A stretch of DNA of 64,000 nucleotides from Pseudomonas gingeri (GTDB lineage Bacteria > Pseudomonadota > Gammaproteobacteria > Pseudomonadales > Pseudomonadaceae): positions 62,001 to 126,000 of the forward strand of contig NZ_JACAQA010000002.1 of assembly GCF_013385425.1 (NCBI RefSeq). Direction: 5' to 3'. This document shows positions 53,888 through 62,328 of this stretch, in pieces. Position numbers and translations under genes: made by a program. The notes under the pieces are model-generated. The model was not told the DNA's origin, searched no databases, and saw only the letters and a program-made list of their open reading frames with translations. Position 1 is the first letter of the stretch, and each line of letters begins with the position of its first letter.

Positions 53888-54322
53888 TCAACACGCACAA
53901 GCAACCCCTCCCTCCCGTTGCAGTGCCTGCTCACCCACCAGGCTGAAGCCTTCATCCAGCCATCCCATCACCCCACCCATCATCTCCTTCACCGGATACT
54001 CGAGCGCAGCCAGTTTCACCGCCGCACGGTGGGCGCCGTTGCAATGCGGGCCCGCGCAATAGACCACAAACAAGGTGTCCCGCGGGTATGACGCCAGGTA
54101 CTCGGCGGTCATCAACCGATGGGGCATATTGATCGCCCCGGGCACATGCCCCTGTGCAAAGGCCGACTCGCCCCGCACATCCACCAGCACGAAATCCAGC
54201 TCGCCACCCTGCTGGCTGGCATGCACGTCGGAACAGTCAGTTTCCAGGGTCAGGCGGTGACTGAAATGCTTCAGGGCAATCGCCGAAGAGGCGGCAGGGA
54301 TACTACGAACCAGGCTTGCCAT
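53888..54322 (-). CDS. Rhodanese-like domain protein
   Basis: A 144-residue single-domain rhodanese. LVDVRGESAFAQGHVPGAIN is the CH2A-like entry, and the active loop VVYCAGPHCNGAHR carries the catalytic Cys. It could transfer sulfane sulfur to thiol acceptors, although the loop length differs from thiosulfate enzymes. A ~100-bp gap separates it from the divergent GlxA/AraC-type regulator, which is a recurring pairing and suggests control by it. AT-rich sequence precedes it on the immunity-gene side. Confidence 0.87.
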   Translation of the reverse strand: MASLVRSIPAASSAIALKHFSHRLTLETDCSDVHASQQGGELDFVLVDVRGESAFAQGHVPGAINMPHRLMTAEYLASYPRDTLFVVYCAGPHCNGAHRAAVKLAALEYPVKEMMGGVMGWLDEGFSLVGEQALQREGGVACAC

Positions 54323-54421
54323 GGTGTGGATGCTCCAATCAGTGGGTGTGAGAACACTTTATCCAGCGCGCCGTTATCGCTACAGTGGCGCACAAGACAC
54401 TTACTGGTAAGTTTCCGCCAT

Positions 54422-55390
54422 ATGACTTCCTTTCCCGGCCTGGTCGCGATCCTGGCATACGATGGCCTCTGCACTTTCGAATTCGGCATCGCCGTGGAGA
54501 TCTTCGGCTTGCCACGCCCCGAGTTCGACTTTCCCTGGTATGAACACCGTATCGTCGGCGTCGATTCAGGGCCGATGCGGGCCATGGGCGGTATCCAGGT
54601 GCTGGCCGACGGAGGGCTGGAACAACTTGACGACGCCCGAACCCTGATCGTTCCCGGCTGGCGCAGTCGTACCGAGCCACCTCCTGCGCCACTTATCGAG
54701 GCCTTGCAACAGGCTCACGCCCGAGGTGCGCGGATCGTTTCCATTTGTTCAGGGGTGTTCGTACTGGCTGCGGCCGGTCTGTTGAATGGTCGACAGGCAA
54801 CCACCCACTGGCGTTACACAGAAGAACTCGCTCAGCGCTTTCCCGCCATCGAGGTGAATCCCGACGTGTTGTATGTCGACGCCGGGCAAGTCATCACCTC
54901 GGCCGGCAGCACGGCCGGTATCGATGCCTGCCTGCATCTGGTCGCTCGTGACTTCGGCACCCAGGTGGCCAATACCGTGGCCCGGCGACTAGTCATGTCG
55001 CCTCAGCGTACCGGTGGCCAGGCGCAATTCATTCCGGCACCGGTCGGTCGTACGCCACGCAATGATCTGTCACGGGTCATGCAATGGGCCCGGGAACGCC
55101 TGCATGAACCGCTGGAGGTCCGCCAGCTCGCCAGCGAGGCCGCCATGAGCGAACGCACCTTCCTGCGACGCTTCAGCGAGGCAACCGGCATCACGCCCAA
55201 AGCCTGGTTGCAGCACGAACGACTGGCCAGGGCCCGAGAATTACTGGAAAGTGGCAATGAAAGCAGCGATCGTATCGCCGAACAATGCGGTTATCGCTCC
55301 GTCGAAAGTTTCCGGGTTGCGTTTCGCAGCCTGGTCGGTTTGCCACCTTCGGTTTATCGCGAGCGCTTCGGGCAGGCACAACGAGATTGA
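54422..55390 (+). CDS. GlxA/FtrA-type transcriptional regulator (DJ-1/PfpI plus AraC HTH)
   Basis: A 322-residue regulator. The N-terminal DJ-1/PfpI-like domain begins MTSFPGLVAILAYDGLCTFE, with the Cys elbow IVSICSGVFVLAAAGLL. The C-terminal AraC domain has two HTHs (EVRQLASEAAMSERTFLRRF and SDRIAEQCGYRSVESFRVAF). The architecture matches FtrA. The ATG at 54422 gives the complete domain; the frame is open ~100 codons upstream over the divergent rhodanese gene. It probably controls rhodanese and perhaps the LysE gene 22 bp downstream. Confidence 0.88.
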   Translation: MTSFPGLVAILAYDGLCTFEFGIAVEIFGLPRPEFDFPWYEHRIVGVDSGPMRAMGGIQVLADGGLEQLDDARTLIVPGWRSRTEPPPAPLIEALQQAHARGARIVSICSGVFVLAAAGLLNGRQATTHWRYTEELAQRFPAIEVNPDVLYVDAGQVITSAGSTAGIDACLHLVARDFGTQVANTVARRLVMSPQRTGGQAQFIPAPVGRTPRNDLSRVMQWARERLHEPLEVRQLASEAAMSERTFLRRFSEATGITPKAWLQHERLARARELLESGNESSDRIAEQCGYRSVESFRVAFRSLVGLPPSVYRERFGQAQRD

Positions 55391-55412
55391 ACAACACTGA
55401 GGCACGTACCGT

Positions 55413-56054
55413 ATGGATACCCAGAACCTGATGTATGCCGGCCCCCTGATCTCCCTCGCCCTGCTCTGGGCCGTTGCCGTGGTCACGCCAGGGCCGAATT
55501 TCTTCACCACCGCCCAACTCGCCGCCGGTAACTCGCGCAAGCATGGCGTGGTCTGCGCGCTGGGTGTCGCCACGGGTACCATCCTCTGGGGCCTGGCCGG
55601 TGGGCTGGGGGTCAAGTCGCTGTTCACCGCCGCACCATCGCTGTACCTGGTACTGAAGATCGCCGGTGGCGCCTACCTGATCTACCTCGGTGTAAAGCTG
55701 TTCCTGCGCAAACACCCCGCCAGCGCCGGCCGGCAACCCACACTCCACGAACCCAAACGCAGCCTGCTCTCGGCCTATGACCGGGGCCTGCTGGGCAATA
55801 TGACCAATCCCAAGTCGGCGCTGTTCGTCGCGACCATCTTCGCCACCACCATGCCCAGCTCCCCGTCCGCGCCGCTGCTGGCCATGGCCGTCGCGATCAT
55901 GAGCAGCCTGTCCTTCTGCTGGTACTCCAGCGTGGCCCTGGTGTTTGCCAGTACGCGGATGTCAGCCTTCTACAGCCGCTGCCGCAAAGGCCTGGATCGT
56001 TTCGCCGGGACTTGCTACCTGCTGTTCGGCGCCCATCTGATGGCCAGCCGCTGA
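55413..56054 (+). CDS. LysE/RhtB family amino-acid exporter
   Basis: A 213-residue inner-membrane exporter. The family motif VVTPGPNFFTTAQLAAGNSR is near the N-terminus, followed by GGAYLIYLGVKLFL and GLLGNMTNPKSALFVATIF. Five or six helices are visible. Members export lysine, threonine, homoserine lactone or related solutes by proton exchange. It lies 22 bp after the FtrA-like gene, in the same orientation, and may be co-regulated. Substrate not predictable. Confidence 0.9.
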   Translation: MDTQNLMYAGPLISLALLWAVAVVTPGPNFFTTAQLAAGNSRKHGVVCALGVATGTILWGLAGGLGVKSLFTAAPSLYLVLKIAGGAYLIYLGVKLFLRKHPASAGRQPTLHEPKRSLLSAYDRGLLGNMTNPKSALFVATIFATTMPSSPSAPLLAMAVAIMSSLSFCWYSSVALVFASTRMSAFYSRCRKGLDRFAGTCYLLFGAHLMASR

Positions 56055-56055
56055 G

Positions 56056-56655
56056 TCAGGGCCGCAGAATCTCACCATCCACCGCGTCGCCGATTTTCAG
56101 GAAATGCCCGCCGGCGACGTGGTGCAAGGTACGCAACGCGTCATGCCCCTCAAAATGCCAGCGCCCCTCGCTGAACACCCGCGAATCAGCCTGGGCTGAA
56201 ATCACTTCGGCCAGGAACAGGTCGTACTGTTCGTGGTTGTGCGGCTCCGGCAACAAGCGACACTCCAACCAGGCGACACAGCCCTCCAGCATCGGCGCAT
56301 CGATCTTCTCAGCCTTGAAGGTTTCCAGGCCGTAGGCATCGAACTTGTCGCGGCTATGACTCTGGGTCAGCTCCAGGCCGGAAGTCGTACCGACGGTTTG
56401 CACGACATCGGCTTGGGCAACGCAAGGCACGTTGATCACAAAAGTCCCCGAGGCCTCCAGCAGACGCCGCGTCCAGGTGGACTTGTCGATCACCACCGCG
56501 ACCTTCGGTGGCTCGAAGTCCAACGGCATGGCCCAGGCGGCCGCCATGATATTGCGCTGGCCATCGTGGGCAGCGCTGACCAGCACCGTAGGACCGTGAT
56601 TGAGCAGGCGATAGGCTTTGGACAATGGCACGGCGAGACGATGATGGGCGGACAT
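56056..56655 (-). CDS. Flavin reductase family (FMN-binding split barrel) protein
   Basis: A 199-residue flavoprotein of the flavin-reductase-like/DIM6 family. Family marks are VLVSAAHDGQRNIMAAAWAM, VVIDKSTWTRRLLEASG with FVINVP, and a C-terminal HFEGHDALRTLHHVAGGHFL. It binds FMN and can reduce flavin for a partner, or act in oxidative stress. The ATG at 56655 is preceded by AGGAAA; the frame is open for 26 further codons with a poorer site. It is divergent from the Ada-box promoter region and not obviously part of that regulon. Confidence 0.82.
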   Translation of the reverse strand: MSAHHRLAVPLSKAYRLLNHGPTVLVSAAHDGQRNIMAAAWAMPLDFEPPKVAVVIDKSTWTRRLLEASGTFVINVPCVAQADVVQTVGTTSGLELTQSHSRDKFDAYGLETFKAEKIDAPMLEGCVAWLECRLLPEPHNHEQYDLFLAEVISAQADSRVFSEGRWHFEGHDALRTLHHVAGGHFLKIGDAVDGEILRP

Positions 56656-56770
56656 GAGCAATGTTTCCTGGCAAAAATACAGAGTGGACATCCTAGGGGA
56701 GCACGCCAGGGAAACACAGCCCCTCTCGGGCAAAGAAACTGCATCGTTCCATGTCTGCCGCTACCCGGAA

Positions 56771-56820
56771 AATTCAACCGCAAGAGTCGGAGTGTTTGGC
56801 CCCAGCGGCCTTTCTAGACT
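56771..56820 (+). promoter_or_regulatory. Ada-box promoter of the 2OG-Fe(II) oxygenase gene
   Basis: AATTCAACCGCAA fits the Ada box AAT-N6-GCAA (56771-56783). It is followed 31 bp later by a -10-like TAGACT (56815-56820). The same AATTCAACCGCAAGA then TCGGAGT string, at the same distance from a -10 sequence, precedes ada itself. The shared geometry supports a common regulator. Confidence 0.65.
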
Positions 56821-56854
56821 GCAAGCCTCACCGGATATGCCCCGAGGCAAGCTC

Positions 56855-57556
56855 ATGCACACCCGAATACAATCACTGGATTGGCCGGCGATCCGCCGCG
56901 ACCTGGACCAGCAAGGCAACGCCCTGTTGCCCAACCTCCTCAGCCCCGAAGAATGTCTGGAACTCGCCGCCCTGTACCCGCGCAAAGCGTCTTTTCGCTC
57001 CCGGGTCGTCATGGCCCGCCACGGTTTTGGCCAGGGCGAATACCAATACTTCGCCTACCCACTTCCGCCACTGGTCCAGCAACTTCGCACCGACCTCTAT
57101 CCGCCGCTGGCAACGATTGCCAATGACTGGAACGAACGCATGCAAATAGCCGGATCGTTTCCCGAAACACACCAGGCCCTGCTCCAACGTTGTCATGACG
57201 CCGGCCAGCAACGCCCCACCCCATTACTGCTGCAATATGCAGCCGGAGACTACAACTGCCTGCACCAGGACCTCTACGGCGAACAGGTGTTTCCGCTGCA
57301 AGTCGCCATTCTGCTGTCCCGACCAGAAGAAGACTTCAGCGGCGGCGAGTTCGTCCTCACCGAGCAGCGCCCACGCATGCAGAGCCGCCCCCAGGTGGTC
57401 CCGCTGAAACAGGGCGACGCAGTGATCTTTGCCGTGTCCCAGCGCCCGGTTCACGGCACGCGGGGGTTCTATCGCGTAAATATGCGCCATGGCGTCAGCC
57501 GCGTGAATGCAGGCCAGCGGCATACCCTGGGCATCATCTTTCATGACGCCACCTGA
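56855..57556 (+). CDS. 2OG-Fe(II) oxygenase, adaptive-response member
   Basis: A 233-residue Fe(II)/2-oxoglutarate dioxygenase. The iron ligands are His137 and Asp139 in CLHQDLYG and His200 in VHGTRGFYR, with a downstream Arg to hold 2-oxoglutarate (YRVNMRHGVS). A GGEFVLTEQRPRMQS strand lies between. It is not the classical AlkB sequence, but its location beside ada and behind an Ada box makes alkylation-damage repair plausible. The ATG at 56855 has GAGG seven bases upstream; an ATG at 56837 is possible. Substrate unknown. Confidence 0.75.
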   Translation: MHTRIQSLDWPAIRRDLDQQGNALLPNLLSPEECLELAALYPRKASFRSRVVMARHGFGQGEYQYFAYPLPPLVQQLRTDLYPPLATIANDWNERMQIAGSFPETHQALLQRCHDAGQQRPTPLLLQYAAGDYNCLHQDLYGEQVFPLQVAILLSRPEEDFSGGEFVLTEQRPRMQSRPQVVPLKQGDAVIFAVSQRPVHGTRGFYRVNMRHGVSRVNAGQRHTLGIIFHDAT

Positions 57557-57577
57557 CATCCCGCTCACAGTCAGTAG

Positions 57578-57627
57578 AATTCAACCGCAAGACTCGGAGT
57601 TTTCCTGTCTCGCAGTGCCCCTAAGCT
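57578..57627 (+). promoter_or_regulatory. Ada-box promoter of ada
   Basis: AATTCAACCGCAA (57578-57590) starts 22 bp after the oxygenase stop, and a -10-like TAAGCT (57622-57627) follows 31 bp after the box. It matches the element at 56771 in both sequence and spacing, so ada is probably autoregulated and not only transcribed from the upstream gene. Confidence 0.65.
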
Positions 57628-57661
57628 GAGCGAGAACTGAATCTTCCGACAGGAGAACACC

Positions 57662-58726
57662 ATGAATACCTCGACCCAAGGAAACTCCATGGAACAGGAT
57701 CCGCGCTGGCAAGCGGTACTGACACGGGACGCCAGCGCCGACGGCAGCTTCGTCTACGGCGTCAGAACCACGGGCGTGTATTGCCGCCCGAGCAGTGGCG
57801 CGCGTCGGCCCAATCCGGAAAATGTCGAGTTCTTCGATACCCCCGAGCAGGCCGAAGCTGCCGGCTACCGGCCAAGCCGGCGTGCCGCCGCCGACCAGAC
57901 GTCGATCAACGAGCAACACCTGGCCCTGGTGACCCGGGCCTGCCAACTCATTGAAACGTCCGACACCCCACCCTCACTCAATCCCCTGGCCGAACAGTTG
58001 GGCCTGAGCCCTTTTCACTTCCATCGGGTCTTCAAGTCGGTCACCGGTCTGACACCCAAGGCCTACGCCACCGCTCATCGCGCCGGCAAACTACGGGCAC
58101 AGTTGGCCCGGGGCGGCTCGGTCACCGAGGCCTTGTACGAAGCCGGCTTCAACGCCAGCAGCCGGTTCTACGAATCGTCCAATGGCGTGCTGGGCATGAA
58201 ACCCAGCGACTATCGCGCTGGCGGTGCCAACACCGATATTCGCTTTGCCATCGGCGAGTGCTCGCTTGGGGCAATCCTGGTGGCACAGAGTGATCGAGGT
58301 GTCTGCGCGATCCTCCTCGGTGACGATCCGGATGCGCTGGCCAAGGACTTGCAGGACAAGTTCCCGCAGGCGCATTTCATTGGCGGCGACGCCGCCTTCG
58401 AGCAACTGATCGCCAAGGTGGTGGGTTTTATCGAAGCACCGGCCATTGGCCTGGATCTGCCGCTGGACCTGCGCGGTACAGCTTTTCAGGAACGGGTCTG
58501 GCAGGCACTGCGCAACATTCCAGTGGGCAGTACCGCGAGTTATGCCGAGATCGCACAGATGATCGGTGCGCCGAAATCCTTCCGCGCCGTGGCCCAGGCC
58601 TGTGGCGCCAACAGCCTGGCCGTGGCGATTCCCTGCCATCGGGTGGTGCGCAGCGACGGCAACCTGTCCGGTTATCGCTGGGGCGTGGAACGCAAACGGC
58701 AGTTGCTGGATCGGGAAGCGCAATAG
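57662..58726 (+). CDS. ada: Ada-type regulator / O6-methylguanine-DNA methyltransferase
   Basis: 354 residues: an N-terminal Ada domain, an AraC-type HTH (~100-190, LAEQLGLSPFHFHRVFKSVT) and a C-terminal methyltransferase. The repair Cys325 in AIPCHRVVRSDG is intact. In the N-domain Cys41 (VYCRPSS) remains, but the other three zinc cysteines of E. coli Ada are Ser45, Ser72 and Ala75 (YRPSRRAAA). So the metal-activated phosphotriester sensor cannot be built in the classical way. Related zinc-less Ada proteins are, to my recollection, found in other proteobacteria. AGGAG is seven bases before the ATG, and an Ada box lies upstream. Confidence 0.9.
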   Translation: MNTSTQGNSMEQDPRWQAVLTRDASADGSFVYGVRTTGVYCRPSSGARRPNPENVEFFDTPEQAEAAGYRPSRRAAADQTSINEQHLALVTRACQLIETSDTPPSLNPLAEQLGLSPFHFHRVFKSVTGLTPKAYATAHRAGKLRAQLARGGSVTEALYEAGFNASSRFYESSNGVLGMKPSDYRAGGANTDIRFAIGECSLGAILVAQSDRGVCAILLGDDPDALAKDLQDKFPQAHFIGGDAAFEQLIAKVVGFIEAPAIGLDLPLDLRGTAFQERVWQALRNIPVGSTASYAEIAQMIGAPKSFRAVAQACGANSLAVAIPCHRVVRSDGNLSGYRWGVERKRQLLDREAQ

Positions 58727-58759
58727 GTTGCCACAACACAGGGTGTGCGGCGCTCCAAC

Positions 58760-58779
58760 GCTGCCTCACCCCAGGCAGC
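58760..58779 (+). terminator. Hairpin terminator after ada
   Basis: GCTGCCT pairs with AGGCAGC around a 6-base loop, 34 bp after the ada stop. The stem is perfect; no T tract is obvious. Confidence 0.55.
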
Positions 58780-58881
58780 ACCCAGGATCGAATCCCTCGC
58801 CCCGAGAATAAAGATTGCAGGCTAACGATCTCCGCCTTTACCCTTCCCCACCCGCCTACCACCAAGGCTTCAGCTTCAATA

Positions 58882-59811
58882 ATGTCCTCCGTACTAAGCG
58901 TCCTGCTGCCCATCTTTGCCCTGATCCTGGTCGGCTTCATCTGCCGTCGAACCAATCGACTGGGGCCCAACGCGGCTTCCGAGATCAACCGCATGGTGGT
59001 CTGGCTGTGCCTGCCGGCGCTGCTGTTCAAGGCCACGGCGACCGCGACCTGGGAACAGATCTGGCACCCGGGATTTGTCCTGGCATTTACCCTCGGTACC
59101 TTGGCGATGTTTGTCCTGACCTTGTTGCTGCGCTGGCGCAAGTCCGGGCATTTTGCCGACGCGAGCATCGATGCCCTCAGCGCGTCCTACGCCAATACCG
59201 GGTATATCGGGATTCCACTGTGCGTGATGGTGCTCGGCCAGAACGGCCTGGAGCCGGCGTTGATCGCCTCTTTGCTGGTGGTCTGCGTGCTCTTCGGACT
59301 GGCCCTGGTGTGTATCGAGATCGGCTTGCAGACCGAACGCCAGGTGCACCGGATCATCTTCAAGGTGCTGCTGGCCCTGGCGAAAAATCCGCTGGTGGTT
59401 TCACCCTTGCTCGGCGCGCTCTGGGCCTGGGGTGGAGCACCGTTGCCGGCGCCTTTCGAGAAGTTTCTCAGCCTGCTGGGCGCCGCCACCATTCCTTGCG
59501 CGCTGATCTCCCTGGGGCTGTTCCTCGCCCACAAGCAACAAGGCCCACGCCAGGGCGCGACAATGCTGGTGCTGATCAAGCTGATCGCCCACCCGCTGCT
59601 GACCTGGTTCCTCGCCTTCAAGGTGTTTCATCTGCCGCCGCTTTGGGCCAATTCGGCGCTGCTCTTGAGCGCGCTGCCCACCGGCACCGGGCCCTTTATG
59701 CTGGCGGAGTACTACAAGCGCGAAGCCTCGGTGGTGTCGAGCACCATCCTGATTTCCACCCTGGGATCACTGGTGACACTGTCGATCTGTCTGTATGTGA
59801 TCGGCAACTGA
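58882..59811 (+). CDS. AEC-family (auxin-efflux-carrier-like) transporter
   Basis: A 309-residue membrane protein with about ten helices. LPIFALILVGFICRRTNRLG near the start, the NTGYIGIPLCVMVLGQNG segment with the conserved Asn and Gly-Ile-Pro, and ALPTGTGPFMLAEYY near the end are typical of AEC carriers. Bacterial members export organic acids or malonate-type anions. The ribosome site is weak. It converges on the TetR gene with a 4-bp gap. Confidence 0.88.
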   Translation: MSSVLSVLLPIFALILVGFICRRTNRLGPNAASEINRMVVWLCLPALLFKATATATWEQIWHPGFVLAFTLGTLAMFVLTLLLRWRKSGHFADASIDALSASYANTGYIGIPLCVMVLGQNGLEPALIASLLVVCVLFGLALVCIEIGLQTERQVHRIIFKVLLALAKNPLVVSPLLGALWAWGGAPLPAPFEKFLSLLGAATIPCALISLGLFLAHKQQGPRQGATMLVLIKLIAHPLLTWFLAFKVFHLPPLWANSALLLSALPTGTGPFMLAEYYKREASVVSSTILISTLGSLVTLSICLYVIGN

Positions 59812-59815
59812 GGTC

Positions 59816-60376
59816 CTAAGCCTCAGACGCCACCTCTTGCGTCAGTAACCACTCCCGCGTGTCGCTGAGCACCTGATCGGCCAACCGCGGATCATCACAG
59901 ACTCGCGCCAACACCATGGCGCCGACCATCGCGGCCCAGCTTCCAGTAGCGGCACGGCGTTTTTCCTCGACCGTGGCACCCGTCATGGCCTGGCTCAAAC
60001 TCTCGATCTGACGGCGAATACTCCCGGTCATCTGCGCCCGCGCCTCGGGGGCCTGACGGCTGGTCTCCGATGCCAGCCCGGCCATCGGACAGCCACCGGC
60101 ACAGTCCTTCAAATGTGCGGAACTCAAATACTGCGTGACATAACCCGCCACGTCAGCGCCCGCCGGCACCGCCGTCGAAAACACATGGGCCAGGGACTGG
60201 GCCACCAGATCGTCCTTCGAGGCGAAATACCCGTAGAAACCGCCATGGGTCAGCCCCGCCGCCTTCATCACCTCCGACACGGTGACCGCCTCATAACCCT
60301 TGGCGCGAAACAGCCGACTGGCGGCTTCGAGGATATTGCGCCGGTTCTCTGCCACCTGCTCGCGACTGACCTTCAT
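59816..60376 (-). CDS. TetR-family repressor
   Basis: A 186-residue TetR regulator. The N-terminal HTH reads NRRNILEAASRLFRAKGYEA then VTVSEVMKAAGLTHGGFYGY, followed by a variable ligand domain containing a CAGGCPM pair of Cys (~100). The ATG at 60376 has GGAGG upstream; a much longer frame open in the same phase crosses the SDR gene and is spurious. Two operator-like repeats lie in the 100-bp gap shared with the divergent SDR gene, so it most likely represses both. Confidence 0.9.
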   Translation of the reverse strand: MKVSREQVAENRRNILEAASRLFRAKGYEAVTVSEVMKAAGLTHGGFYGYFASKDDLVAQSLAHVFSTAVPAGADVAGYVTQYLSSAHLKDCAGGCPMAGLASETSRQAPEARAQMTGSIRRQIESLSQAMTGATVEEKRRAATGSWAAMVGAMVLARVCDDPRLADQVLSDTREWLLTQEVASEA

Positions 60377-60397
60377 TGGAAACCTCCGGTAATAGGC

Positions 60398-60449
60398 TTG
60401 ACAGTATACATGACAGCCATCATATTTACTAAACATGACAATGGTCATG
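60398..60449 (+). promoter_or_regulatory. Promoter and twin TetR operators between tetR and SDR genes
   Basis: A -35 TTGACA (60398-60403) and -10-like CATATT (60421-60426), 17 bp apart, point to the SDR gene. CATGAC-AGCC-ATCATA (60409-60424) and CATGAC-AATG-GTCATG (60434-60449) are 16-bp dyads, the second perfect, with starts 25 bp apart. They cover the -10 region and start site, as expected for repression. Confidence 0.65.
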
Positions 60450-60478
60450 AATAAATCAACCCGCTGAGGATTACCGTC

Positions 60479-61267
60479 ATGACAGTCAAACCCGCCGTTC
60501 TGATCACCGGCGCTTCCACCGGTATCGGTGCCGTGTATGCCGATCGCTTTGCCAAGCGCGGCCACGACCTGGTGCTGGTGGCTCGGGACAAGGCCCGCAT
60601 GGACAGCCTGGCCGAGCGGCTGCGGCAGGAAACCGGAGTTTCGGTGGATGTGGTCCAGGCCGACCTGACCGATGCCGGCGATCTGGCCCGTATCGAAGCT
60701 CGGGTTCGCGACGACAACAAGATAGGCATTCTGATCAATAACGCCGGGATGGCCGGAGCCGGGACTTTCCTGGAGCAGGTGCCTGATGCGGTGAGCCAGG
60801 TCATCAACCTCAACATCACCGCCCTGGCCCGCCTGACCAGTGCAATCACCCCGCGCCTGGTCCAGGCCGGCACGGGGTCGATCATCAACGTCGCGTCGGT
60901 GGTCGGCCTGGCGCCGGAACTGCAGATGACGGTCTATGGGGCGACCAAGGCCTTTGTACTGTTCTTCAGCCAGGGACTGAATATCGAACTCGGTGGCAAG
61001 GGCTTGTATGTGCAGGCCGTCCTGCCGGCCGCCACCCGCACCGAAATCTGGGAACGCTCGGGCAAGCGGATCGAGGACCTGTCGGCGGTCATGGAAGTCG
61101 ATGATCTGGTGGATGCGGCGCTGGTGGGCTTTGATCGCCGTGAAACCGTAACCATTCCACCGCTGCCCGATGAAGGCCAGTGGCAAGCCCTGGAAGCCGC
61201 TCGCCTGGCGATGCTGCCGAACTACATGCAGGTCCTGCCGGCGGCGCGTTATCGCAATGGCGCCTGA
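60479..61267 (+). CDS. Short-chain dehydrogenase/reductase (SDR)
   Basis: A 262-residue classical SDR. The cofactor motif ITGASTGIG is at residues ~9-17, then LINNAGM. Catalytic Ser lies in INVASVVGLAPELQMTVYGA and Tyr-x-x-x-Lys in YGATK. It would use NAD(P)H on an alcohol or ketone. It is divergent from, and probably repressed by, the TetR regulator. A hairpin follows the stop. The substrate is unknown. Confidence 0.9.
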   Translation: MTVKPAVLITGASTGIGAVYADRFAKRGHDLVLVARDKARMDSLAERLRQETGVSVDVVQADLTDAGDLARIEARVRDDNKIGILINNAGMAGAGTFLEQVPDAVSQVINLNITALARLTSAITPRLVQAGTGSIINVASVVGLAPELQMTVYGATKAFVLFFSQGLNIELGGKGLYVQAVLPAATRTEIWERSGKRIEDLSAVMEVDDLVDAALVGFDRRETVTIPPLPDEGQWQALEAARLAMLPNYMQVLPAARYRNGA

Positions 61268-61304
61268 GGTCAGCGTCGCGCCACGATAGCGCGTCGTACT
61301 CTGG

Positions 61305-61326
61305 AGCCGGATCTTCTGATCCGGCT
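61305..61326. terminator. Bidirectional hairpin between SDR and EamA genes
   Basis: AGCCGGATC pairs perfectly with GATCCGGCT around a TTCT tetraloop. It lies between convergent genes, 37 bp after the SDR stop and 11 bp after the EamA stop. Confidence 0.65.
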
Positions 61327-61337
61327 GCTCCAAACCC

Positions 61338-62231
61338 TCAGCGCACAAGCACCCGCTTGAAGCCCAGCGTCCAGCCCTGTTGCATCCCCGCCGCCGCCAG
61401 CAGAATGGCAATCACCCCGACCCACTGCACCAGCACCAACTGGTGACCGAAGGCGAACCAGTCGACGAAGATCGCCGCAATCGGGTAGATAAAGGACAGC
61501 GCCCCGGTCATGGCCGTCGGCAATTTCTGGATCGCGCCATACAGCAGCACATACATCACCCCCGTGTGCACCACCCCCAGGGTCAGCAAGCTGCCCCAGG
61601 CACTCGCCTGCTGCGGGAACGCCGAAATATGCGCCCAGGGCGCCAGCAACAGTACCCCGGTGCAGACCTGGACCAGGGCGATCAGGTGCGGCGGTGTCCC
61701 CTTCAAACGCTTGATGATCAACGCCGCGATGGCATACAACAGCGCCGCCGCCAACGCCAGGCCGATACCCAGCAGATACTCGCCGCCGCTCTCTCCCGGC
61801 TGCCCGTGGGCACTGACAATCGCCAGCATCCCGACAAAAGCCAAACCCAGCCAGAACAACTTCTGTGCGGTGATCTTCTCACCGAGAAACAACGCCGCCA
61901 GGCCCACCAGCATAAACGGCTGGACGTTGTAGACCGCCGTGCCGATGGCAATCGAGGCCCGGGAATAGGAGGCGAACAGCAGCACCCAGTTACCGACGAT
62001 CGCCACGCCGCTGAGCACCGCCAGCAGGAAGGTGGTGCGGGTCAGGATGCCCGGGCGCAGAAAGCCCATGACGGCGCAGATCACCAGCAAGGTCAGTGCA
62101 CCGAACAGGCAGCGCCAGAACACCACGTCCAGCACCGGCTGGCCGGACACCAGCACGAACCAGCCGATGGTCCCCGAGATCAACATGGCCGCGACCATTT
62201 CCAGCGAGCCACGATGCAGTGATGTGTTCAT
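61338..62231 (-). CDS. EamA-family (DMT) transporter
   Basis: A 297-residue ten-helix drug/metabolite transporter with two EamA repeats. MLISGTIGWFVLVSGQPVLD with VFWRCLFGALTLL, and YVLLYGAIQKLPTAMTGALS with FIYPIAAIFVDW, are characteristic. Related proteins export amino acids such as threonine, homoserine or cysteine. It is divergent from an Lrp/AsnC regulator across 145 bp, a frequent pairing, so it may be induced when an amino acid accumulates. Confidence 0.88.
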   Translation of the reverse strand: MNTSLHRGSLEMVAAMLISGTIGWFVLVSGQPVLDVVFWRCLFGALTLLVICAVMGFLRPGILTRTTFLLAVLSGVAIVGNWVLLFASYSRASIAIGTAVYNVQPFMLVGLAALFLGEKITAQKLFWLGLAFVGMLAIVSAHGQPGESGGEYLLGIGLALAAALLYAIAALIIKRLKGTPPHLIALVQVCTGVLLLAPWAHISAFPQQASAWGSLLTLGVVHTGVMYVLLYGAIQKLPTAMTGALSFIYPIAAIFVDWFAFGHQLVLVQWVGVIAILLAAAGMQQGWTLGFKRVLVR

Positions 62232-62328
62232 GAATGAGTTCCTCTGAGTCAGCCTTGGACAGATGGCAAAAGTATGCCGATTCCTCCAGCCGCTTCTCCA
62301 GCGCCAGAAATAGGCTAGACTTTGCTTC

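Noticed and set aside
60377..61411. A long upstream extension of the TetR gene across the SDR gene
   Set aside because: The TetR HTH starts at 60376 with its own GGAGG; the extension is antisense to a clear SDR.
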